From positions 1 to 12,699 of the forward strand of contig JWZX01000757.1 of the NCBI GenBank assembly GCA_001275005.1: a DNA stretch of 12,699 nucleotides, written 5' to 3'. The translations under genes were made by a program, and so were the position numbers. The notes under the pieces are model-generated. The model worked only from the letters and a program-made list of their open reading frames with translations. It did not search any database and was not told the origin of the DNA. Position 1 is the stretch's first letter. Each line of letters begins with the position of its first letter. Below are positions 7,207 through 12,699 of this stretch, one piece after another. This stretch comes from Chrysochromulina tobinii. Lineage: Eukaryota; Haptophyta; Prymnesiales; Chrysochromulinaceae.

Positions 7207-7851
7207 ATGCCGCGCCTTCCGACACGCTTGCGCATCCGGGAGCGTATCGACCTCACTGGAGAAGAGTCTCCCCCGTTGAACCGCAAGCGTGTGCATCCCG
7301 GTGATGATGACGAGGTGCAGGAGGTTTCGGGTCCTGGGCGTGCCTCGCAAAGCTCACAACCTGTAGCCGCGCTCGACAAAAGCGACGACGAGGTCATATT
7401 CACCAAGAAAGGGCGGGGGGCCGATGCTAACCGAGACCTGCCTCATGCACGACCGCAGTGCGGACACCACCCATTCGAAATCGACAGCATGGCCAACGTG
7501 CCCTTCTGTGGTCAGTGCTATTGTTGGTGCTGCGACATTCCAGCCCGGGAGTGCAATCACTGGTACACGCACTGCCAAGCTCACATGGGCGCCACTCGGT
7601 GGGTCGAGGCACGTGCAACAATACAGCGATTGGGAGCTGCCGCGAGCACTTCCGCGACCACATCGATGAGTGACGGCACCCTTTCAGTGGGAGCGCTCGT
7701 GTACTACTATCAGCGCCCAACCGGTGCGCGCCTCAAGGCCACAGTCCTCAAGCACCACGCAGTAGATGATTCTTTCACGATCCTTCTGGATGGTGGAGTG
7801 CGGGAGGTTGACACAGTACGCGAGCGGCTGCGGCCGGCGCAGCAAATGTGA
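7207..7851 (+). CDS. Probable nuclear protein: SUMO-interacting motifs, RIN13-like Cys cluster, Tudor-like tail
   Basis: The 214-residue protein starts with a basic segment, then RIDLTGEE (13-20), a typical SUMO-interacting motif; EVQEV (36-40) and DEVIFTKK (61-68) are weaker candidates next to acidic residues. PLNRKR (23-28) could be a nuclear localisation signal. Residues 77-140 carry DLPHARPQCGHHPF, then CGQCYCWCCD, ECNHWYTHC and RW. This order matches a small domain I associate with plant RPM1-interacting protein 13 (RIN13) and related proteins (DLPHAR...C..CYCYVCD...C..W..HC) and probably binds metal. Residues 160-208 (VGALVYYY, ARLKATVL, FTILLDGG, VDTVRERL) resemble a Tudor-like fold. 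The protein may bind SUMOylated nuclear partners; function is otherwise unknown. The ATG at 7207 is chosen because the preceding in-frame sequence lacks coding character and an ATG. It is divergent from the thioesterase and upstream of the transporter. Confidence 0.75.
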   Translation: MPRLPTRLRIRERIDLTGEESPPLNRKRVHPGDDDEVQEVSGPGRASQSSQPVAALDKSDDEVIFTKKGRGADANRDLPHARPQCGHHPFEIDSMANVPFCGQCYCWCCDIPARECNHWYTHCQAHMGATRWVEARATIQRLGAAASTSATTSMSDGTLSVGALVYYYQRPTGARLKATVLKHHAVDDSFTILLDGGVREVDTVRERLRPAQQM

Positions 7852-8095
7852 GCATGTCATGCGTCTCGCAGTATATGATACGAACGCACTAATTCAGAGT
7901 CCACCACCAACCGTCACCACACCCACGTTCACACTCGAGAAAGGCGATCTTGGATACCCGGTATACCGCACTGCCGGCCGCTATACGCGTCTGCCGCACG
8001 CGCCTTCATTTCGGCCGACCGCTTTCGAGCAGGCGCGGGGAGGCGCTCTGGGAGCGGGTGGAGGCAGGGTCGGGTTTGCTGGGGGTGGCCTCTTC

Positions 8096-8152
8096 TGAGT
8101 CGGCCGCGGGGAGCGGTCGGCTCTGGGCCTGCGGCTGTTGAGTCGGCCGCGG
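8096..8152. repeat. Direct repeat pair TGAGTCGGCCGCGG
   Basis: Two exact 14-base copies start at 8096 and 8139 (43 bp apart) upstream of the transporter gene. TGAGTC resembles an AP-1/GCN4-like bZIP half-site; binding is inference only. Confidence 0.5.
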
Positions 8153-8269
8153 CTTCGGTCGTCGCGCTGACGTGCGGGGTGTGTGTTGTTGGTGGGTTTG
8201 GATGGTTGTGAGGTTCGTCTGTGTGGTCCGAGTGCCTTTGTGCGTCCGCGTGTCCCGTGTGTCCCGTGA

Positions 8270-8305
8270 GTGTCCCGGCTCCCCCTGGTGTCTTTTTACC
8301 GGTTC
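8270..8305 (+). promoter_or_regulatory. Shared upstream element, copy A
   Basis: This 36-base stretch matches copy B (8318-8353) at 34 positions, in direct orientation and 48 bp away. It carries the full core GGTGTCTTTTTACCGGT. It lies 136 bp upstream of the transporter ATG. Confidence 0.6.
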
Positions 8306-8317
8306 AAGTGTCCGTGG

Positions 8318-8353
8318 GTGTCCCGGCTCCCCCCGGTGTCTTTTTACCGGTAC
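8318..8353 (+). promoter_or_regulatory. Shared upstream element, copy B
   Basis: Bases 8321-8353 are identical, in reverse complement, to 6979-7011 ahead of the thioesterase. The element ends 88 bp upstream of the transporter ATG, in the same orientation relative to its gene as copy C. Confidence 0.65.
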
Positions 8354-8354
8354 A

Positions 8355-8408
8355 ATGGAAGCACCAGCAAAAACGTGGTCTCTGGATCAGCGGCGGCGTT
8401 CGTGTGGA
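8355..8408 (+). other. Short upstream open reading frame (17 codons)
   Basis: An ATG two bases after element copy B opens a 17-codon frame ending in TGA, in phase with but separated by a stop from the transporter ATG at 8442. If transcription starts within or before the element, it would be a uORF that could dampen translation. Confidence 0.3.
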
Positions 8409-8441
8409 AGCGTCTGCCCGTGACCCACGAGCTGTCTGAGG

Positions 8442-10037
8442 ATGAGACGCGTCGAGGACAGCGAATCAGACGACGACGGAACCAATGAGCGCACGCCACT
8501 CCTTGACCGCATCCGGCGGCAGCCGCAGGAAGCATGCTCGCACGGACTCATTTCCGTCGTCCTTATTCTTTGCCTCGCCACCTTTGTGACCCGTGTTGAG
8601 GCCATCATCACATTTCCATACCTGCGCACACTGCAGCGCTGCTCCTCTCAGGACAGTGGACTGTATTGGTCGGGTTCTCTGTTCTGTACCGACCGAGCAC
8701 TCGTCGCGCGCGCATCCCAAGCGGACGCGAACTATATGCAGTGCATAGGTCTCATCCTCAACAGCCTCTTCCTTCCGGCCCTTGGCTGGTTTGGAGACCG
8801 ATGCGGCCGCCGACCGCTCGTTGCACTCTACTTTGGTGGTCTGGCGATAGAATCTGGCATCAACGCATCCGTCCATTCGATCGGCGCCTTCTTTTGTGCC
8901 GTCGCATTCCAGAAGTGCACTGACGGCCTCACGCCCGCGCTCATCGCGATGATTTCAGACCTTTTCCCGGCTGAGGATCGGATGTATGCATATCTGATGT
9001 GCGTGCTGGGCGCTGCGCCTGTCTACACGCTCACGTACGGCGCGGTCGCCTACTCCGTACTCTCCCACCACCTGCGCTCGTATGCCTCGACCTGGTCGAT
9101 CCTTGGGCTGATGTCGCTCTTCTGCGCATGCCTGGTCTTCTTGGCGCCGGAGACCTTGACCGCAAGCGTACGTGCGGCCGCCACTGCCAGCGCCAAGGAA
9201 TCGGCAGCGGGTGCGGTCTTGGGACGCCCCTCGCAGGGTCCCGCAGACGTAGGGGGCACTAGCAGCAGCAGCAGCAGCAGCAGCAGCCGCAGCCGCAGCC
9301 GTCGCAGAGCCGACGAGTCGCGGATGTGCTTGCCGATGCACCTGCTGCTTTGCTGCTGCCACGGCTGCTCGCGGGTCAAAGGAGGGCACTCGCCAGCCAC
9401 ATGCGCTGCCTCGCCCGTCTTTGCCGCGTGCGCCAATCCCTCTTTGCGCTTCGTGATGATCATCGAGGTACCTGCCCTCCTCGCGTTCGCGGCTTTCTCC
9501 ACCTTGGATGGCTTCGCCCTCATCGCCTATGGCTGGGAACAGGAGTCGATGGTGTACGTGCGATTTGCGACTTTACCAGCGGCAGGGCTCGCTTCGCTCT
9601 TAGGTGTGCGGTTGATGCGACGGATCGAGCCCTTGCGCACGCTGCAGATCGGCTTGGGCTGCCTGTTTTGCTCCTTGCTCGCGATGAGCTTTGCTCAGTG
9701 GCACGTGGGGCTTCTATACCTCGCTCTCGTCCTGGCGGGTGGCTCAACGCTTGCCGTCCTTCCGATCTTGCGCCTCATCGGCACACAAGCTGGGGCGACA
9801 CAGCAAGCCAGCGCCAGCGCCATGCTCCTCGCCGTCGCCCACGCTGCCCAAGGAGTCGGGCTCCTTTCGCACGCCTACATCTTCGACAACGCCGCCGCGC
9901 ACGGAGTGCTCTTCGCTCCATTTGCCTTTGGCGCTCTCGCGTCCTTTTTTGCTCTTGCGTTTGCACTGTGTTTCCCGCCGCCCGAGCATGCGTGGTTGGT
10001 AGACCCCGAACTACCTCAGGCACGGCGCGACTTATAG
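8442..10037 (+). CDS. Major facilitator superfamily transporter with Ser/Arg-rich central loop
   Basis: The 531-residue protein is an integral membrane transporter. Hydrophobic segments are visible at about 35-55, 100-115, 125-142, 145-155, 184-205, 218-236, then, after a long cytosolic loop, 338-363, 375-392, 402-419, 422-446, 458-478 and 488-512, consistent with twelve helices. GWFGDRCGRRPLV (115-127) is the MFS motif A between helices 2 and 3. The N-terminal tail is acidic and contains ERTPLLD (16-22), a [D/E]xxxLL-type sorting signal typical of vacuolar or lysosomal membrane proteins. The central loop (238-300) has a run of Ser followed by Arg-Ser repeats, encoded by nine AGC codons. No intron is needed. 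Sequence style is close to the drug/folate-type MFS families (MFSD14/PCFT-like), but the substrate cannot be read from the sequence. The ATG at 8442 opens the frame and gives the sorting signal at the N-terminus. Confidence 0.9.
   Translation: MRRVEDSESDDDGTNERTPLLDRIRRQPQEACSHGLISVVLILCLATFVTRVEAIITFPYLRTLQRCSSQDSGLYWSGSLFCTDRALVARASQADANYMQCIGLILNSLFLPALGWFGDRCGRRPLVALYFGGLAIESGINASVHSIGAFFCAVAFQKCTDGLTPALIAMISDLFPAEDRMYAYLMCVLGAAPVYTLTYGAVAYSVLSHHLRSYASTWSILGLMSLFCACLVFLAPETLTASVRAAATASAKESAAGAVLGRPSQGPADVGGTSSSSSSSSSRSRSRRRADESRMCLPMHLLLCCCHGCSRVKGGHSPATCAASPVFAACANPSLRFVMIIEVPALLAFAAFSTLDGFALIAYGWEQESMVYVRFATLPAAGLASLLGVRLMRRIEPLRTLQIGLGCLFCSLLAMSFAQWHVGLLYLALVLAGGSTLAVLPILRLIGTQAGATQQASASAMLLAVAHAAQGVGLLSHAYIFDNAAAHGVLFAPFAFGALASFFALAFALCFPPPEHAWLVDPELPQARRDL
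9261..9287. repeat. (AGC)9 microsatellite in the transporter coding sequence
   Basis: Nine uninterrupted AGC triplets encode polyserine in the central loop, followed by alternating CGC/AGC that encodes Arg-Ser repeats. Length variation here would not shift the frame. Confidence 0.9.
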
Positions 10038-10237
10038 AAAGCTGCAAGGGCACACGTGTCCACGTGAGCACGTAATGTGCACACGTGTGCCGGCGATGAT
10101 AGGCATTCAAATGCGTGAAACACAGGAAATTCCGAAGACGACTGTATCCCAAATCTATCCAACTGGAAACCCACGCCCTCCTCACTCCTCCTTGCCAGTA
10201 TTAACAGCCTGTTCACACGGCCACGTTCCAACAATAG
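10038..10237. promoter_or_regulatory. Upstream region of the mutarotase gene with three CACGTG boxes
   Basis: CACGTG (G-box/E-box) occurs at 10053-10058, 10061-10066 and 10082-10087. The outer two sit in an 11-bp inverted repeat, GGCACACGTGT at 10049-10059 and its complement at 10081-10091. CACGTG is a known site for bHLH and bZIP factors. The region also covers the 3' end of the transporter transcript, so part of it could instead be a 3' hairpin. A possible small first exon (ATG 10111, donor GT at 10144) is discussed with the gene. Confidence 0.45.
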
Positions 10238-11971
10238 AATGAGCGTCGAGCACACACTCTGAATGGGCTCCCTGCGGTGAAGCTCACTCACCCCAGTGGG
10301 TCTACAGCAACGGTGTACGTTTATGCCGCTCATGTCGCCTCGTGGAAATCGGCCGATGGCCACGAGAATATGTTCGTCTCATCCAAGACCGTGTTCGGCG
10401 ATGGCAAGGCTATCCGTGGCGGCGTGCCCGTCTGCTTTCCACAGTTTGCAGCGCGCGGCGCGTACCAGAAACACGGGTTCTGCCGCAATTCGGCGGAGTG
10501 GACTGTCGTACGCACCTCGACAGAGCCGTACCCTTGCGTCGTTCTCGGCCTGACGGACTCGCCCGCCACCAAGGAGCTTTGGCCGTTCGCCTTCAAGCTG
10601 CGCTACTCGGTGACGCTCGACTCTGACGCGTCGCTATCGATGTCACTCGCGGTGATGAATAGCGGGGATCAACCCATCGAGTTCACGACGGCACTGCACA
10701 CCTACTTGGCGTGCGCTGATATGGGCGGCGTGACGGTGCACGGCCTTTCAGGCCTCAAGTATGACGATTCGGTAGCCGGCGTTGAGGCGGCGGTGCAGGA
10801 CGGCGCGCCGCTCGCTCTCAAGGGCGAGGTGGACCGCATCTATTGGGAGACGCCGCGCTCACTCTACGTGGTCGAGGGCGAGCGCTCCATCCGGATGCTC
10901 AAGATGGGCTTCCCGGACGCAGTCGTGTGGAACATCGGCGAGGCAAAGGCGAGCACGCTCGCTGACCTGGGTTCGGACGAGTGGAAGAATTACATTTGCC
11001 TCGAGGCTGCGGCTATCGGCAAGCCAGTCGTCCTGGTGCCGAGCGCCTCGTGGAACGGTGGGCAGACGCTCACCGTGATGCCCGCGAAGACTGCTCTCGC
11101 TGAGTGCGAGAAGGCCGCTGCCGAAGGCTCGAAAGCGAGCGCGTCGGAGGCAGCGGCGGCGCCCCCGAAGGTTGCTAAGGAGGCTGCGATGCCCAATGAG
11201 AAGGGGGCGCCCGCGGCAGAGAAGAAGGACGGCAAACCCTCGCCCGAGGAGATTGAGAAGATGAAGGCCGAGAAGGCCGCTAAACCCAAGGAGGAGAAAC
11301 CCAAGGAGGTCAAGGTGGAGCCGTCGGCTGATGATAAGGCAGCCAAGGAGGCCGCGAAGGCGAAGGAGAAGCTGCTCAAGACGGTCATCAAGGAGGGCGG
11401 CAAGAAGGGAGTTGAGATCGAGGGTGCCGCCGAGATGGGCGGCCTCGACTTCTTTTGCACGACCATCGAGTCGCCCGAGGGTGACCAGGCGCTGCTGCTC
11501 ACGGCAATGCAGGCGATGAATGCAGACCCCGACCCGCTTGCCGAGGAGCGCAAGGGCTGCTCGGGCTTTGTTGGCAAGATGATCTTCTCGGCGGGCACCG
11601 CGCAGCTCGCCATCGTCGCCTACGTCCCCAAGCCAGAGTCGAACAAGTCGTCCTCGAAGGTGGACGTGACCGCTTGGATCCAAGCGGTGTGCGCAGCTGT
11701 CGACGGCACCGTCACCAATCCGAAGTCGGACGCGCCGCCCCAGTTTATCAACGAGGGCAAGCCCTTTGAGTGCCCGCACGGCGGTCACTTTGCCGAGGCG
11801 GTTGTCGTCTCGAACCCGGAGGCTGGCAAATATGCGATCAAGGACAAGGATACTGCCATGGCAGCCGCCTTCGCCTACCTCCGCGAGCATGGCGCATTCC
11901 CCGAGGACACCGGCGACGACGACGACGACATGGTCTTTGGCGACGACGACGACCTCAGTGCGTTTGAGTGA
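10238..11971 (+). CDS. Glucose-6-phosphate 1-epimerase (hexose-6-P mutarotase) fused to an uncharacterised acidic-tailed domain
   Basis: Numbering from the GTG at 10277, residues 1-270 are a D-hexose-6-phosphate mutarotase of the aldose-1-epimerase superfamily: LTHPSGS, AHVASWKSADG, IRGGVPVCFPQF (47-58), YQKHGFCRN (63-71), TALHTYLACAD (138-148), FPDAVVWN (212-219), YICLEAAAIGKPVVL (239-253) and WNGGQTL. His66, His141, Asp214 and Glu243 occupy the positions of catalytic or binding residues in this family, which interconverts alpha and beta glucose-6-phosphate. A charged Ala/Lys/Glu linker (271-380) follows, then an unrecognised domain (383-547; GGLDFFCTTIESPEGD, CSGFVGKMIFSAG, AFAYLREHGAFPED) and an Asp-rich tail ending DDDDLSAFE. 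The 5' end is unsettled: the frame upstream of 10277 reads HTLNGLPAVKL, which fits the family, back to a TAG at 10235. Either an acceptor AATAG at 10237 joins an earlier exon, or the ATG at 10239 (MSVEHT) is the start and a CA-run length change at 10251-10257 breaks the frame. Confidence 0.85.
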   Translation, partial: NERRAHTLNGLPAVKLTHPSGSTATVYVYAAHVASWKSADGHENMFVSSKTVFGDGKAIRGGVPVCFPQFAARGAYQKHGFCRNSAEWTVVRTSTEPYPCVVLGLTDSPATKELWPFAFKLRYSVTLDSDASLSMSLAVMNSGDQPIEFTTALHTYLACADMGGVTVHGLSGLKYDDSVAGVEAAVQDGAPLALKGEVDRIYWETPRSLYVVEGERSIRMLKMGFPDAVVWNIGEAKASTLADLGSDEWKNYICLEAAAIGKPVVLVPSASWNGGQTLTVMPAKTALAECEKAAAEGSKASASEAAAAPPKVAKEAAMPNEKGAPAAEKKDGKPSPEEIEKMKAEKAAKPKEEKPKEVKVEPSADDKAAKEAAKAKEKLLKTVIKEGGKKGVEIEGAAEMGGLDFFCTTIESPEGDQALLLTAMQAMNADPDPLAEERKGCSGFVGKMIFSAGTAQLAIVAYVPKPESNKSSSKVDVTAWIQAVCAAVDGTVTNPKSDAPPQFINEGKPFECPHGGHFAEAVVVSNPEAGKYAIKDKDTAMAAAFAYLREHGAFPEDTGDDDDDMVFGDDDDLSAFE

Positions 11972-12560
11972 GCGTAGGTCCGCGGCACACCTTCTGCTCA
12001 GACGCGGAAGCCGTGGCCAAGTCCCAAGTGTGCATGCTGCATTTGATGGTTCCATGTGCCGGCTTCGAGGTTTCGATCCCGGTGATGCTGATCTGCGCAT
12101 TTTATTTCCTCCGGGGGACGCCTCAAAGGACAGGGCGGCTGTCCACCTGGGCGGTGTAGCAGAACAATCGGTCCATGCAACCTAGTAGCAAATTGCTAAT
12201 CGGCATGCGGCATCTATAAATCGCGGTCGTGTACGAACCGCCTCCTTTCCGCGCCAGCGCGCCAGCGCGCCGCGAGAAATTGCGTAATTATAGCGCGACA
12301 CCGTCCGCGGTCTATCTCCGAGCGGCGTCGGGGTACGGGGAGCGGGGAGCGCGCCGTAGCGCGCGCGCTTCGGCGCGCATGCACGCGCGCAGCGCGCACC
12401 GCACGGGCAACTGCCCCACGCATTGTGCCCCACGGGCCGGCTACGGGCCGGCGCACGCCACGCCCAGACGGCCGGGCCGGAAACGGCGGCTGACCGGGGT
12501 GCGGTAGCCGGTACGCTTTAAACGCTAGAGAAAGCGGTACCCTGCGAACGGGAACGGGAA
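11972..12560. other. GC-rich low-complexity intergenic region
   Basis: No gene is supported here. It begins with the mutarotase 3' UTR. A TATAAA sits at 12215-12220. Beyond it are tandem GCGCCAGC units (12251-12266), a GCGCGC-TTCG-GCGCGC hairpin (12363-12378), a repeated ACGGGCCGGC (about 12431-12452) and an AACGGG triplet (about 12547-12563). Frames open here only because stop codons are rare in GC-rich DNA. Confidence 0.5.
12363..12378. repeat. GCGCGC stem with TTCG tetraloop
   Basis: A perfect 6-bp GC stem closes a C(TTCG)G loop, a very stable RNA tetraloop. It is embedded in a generally GCGC-rich tract, so it may be compositional chance. Confidence 0.4.
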
Positions 12561-12699
12561 CGCCCGAAGCCTCAGGTGCGAGGTGCCGCTCGAGGATGCC
12601 TCGCTGATAGCAGACGTCCGCGCCCCCGTCGGAAACTAAAAAGAGGTCCCCCCGATCGAGCCAGTGGTCCCACGACGCACGAGCGGTGCCGCGATAGCG
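12542..12699 (-). CDS. Possible partial exon of an unrecognised gene (runs off the right edge)
   Basis: On the - strand a frame is open from the window edge with fairly high third-position GC and balanced composition: WDHWLDRGDLFLVSDGGADV then CYQRGILERHLAPEASG. Past about 12560 the frame degenerates into Arg/Ala-rich sequence, so an exon end near 12542 (AGG|GTACCG donor) is a guess. No family is recognised. It could be chance in GC-rich DNA. Confidence 0.22.

Larger units (their letters stand above)
7852..8441. promoter_or_regulatory. Intergenic/promoter region of the transporter gene
   Basis: This 590-bp spacer contains a directly repeated TGAGTCGGCCGCGG (8096-8109 and 8139-8152), a GTGTCCC-rich tract (about 8246-8280), two copies of the shared upstream element, and a short upstream reading frame (8355-8408). 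No other gene is supported. The transporter promoter and 5' UTR must lie here. Confidence 0.55.

Noticed and set aside
6880-7350. N-terminal extension of the thioesterase upstream of 6879
   Set aside because: The in-frame extension overlaps the divergent promoter, the shared 33-bp element and the opposing gene, and resembles no family sequence.
10859-12100. 413-codon antisense frame under the mutarotase
   Set aside because: Leu/Arg-rich complement of a high-GC3 gene; the + strand has clear family motifs.
12050-12100. tRNA-like TTCGATCCC stretch
   Set aside because: It resembles a T-loop, but flanking bases do not form the required stem and no other tRNA arms are present.
11968-12159. Short + strand frame after the mutarotase stop
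   Set aside because: No motif, no high third-position GC; best read as 3' UTR.

Overview
The window looks like nuclear DNA from a GC-rich unicellular alga or other protist. A haptophyte is my first guess, but nothing here fixes the lineage. Bacterial origin is ruled out by short GT-AG introns that restore reading frame (66, 100, 111 and 123 bp), by the absence of ribosome binding sites, and by the gene families present: a probable axonemal protein, a sulfotransferase joined to WSC-like modules, an NudC-type CS protein, a multi-exon acyl-CoA thioesterase, and a plant/animal-type cysteine-rich nuclear domain. Coding stretches have a strong G/C bias at third positions, which I used to choose between frames.

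Layout, left to right. (1) + strand, 31-1174: the last four exons of a gene entering from the left; its final ~220 residues contain a GNWVEE motif reminiscent of the ciliary microtubule inner protein CFAP107. (2) 1175-1785: a convergent 3' region with small repeats. (3) - strand, 4506-1786: a large sulfotransferase-like protein with one complete and one truncated WSC-like module. (4) 4507-4970: a spacer. (5) - strand, 5501-4971: a small Met/Gly-rich CS (NudC-like) protein. (6) - strand, 6879-5800: a two-exon TesB/ACOT8-type acyl-CoA thioesterase. (7) 6880-7206: a divergent promoter region. (8) + strand, 7207-7851: a probable nuclear protein with SUMO-interacting motifs, a Cys/His cluster and a Tudor-like tail. 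(9) + strand, 8442-10037: a major facilitator transporter. (10) + strand, about 10238-11971: a hexose-6-phosphate mutarotase fused to a second, unrecognised domain with an acidic tail. (11) 11972-12699: mostly GC-rich low-complexity DNA with a possible partial - strand exon at the edge.

The genes are unrelated housekeeping or cell-surface functions and do not form an operon or a known defence or mobile system. The most interesting signals are: a 33-bp sequence, identical in two places, lying about 90-100 bp upstream of the start codons of both the thioesterase and the transporter, in the same orientation relative to each gene; the mutarotase fusion; the replacement of the family's catalytic Asp by Ser in the thioesterase; three CACGTG boxes arranged in an inverted repeat ahead of the mutarotase; and the sulfotransferase-WSC architecture. 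All functional statements rest on motif recognition by eye; no database search was made.
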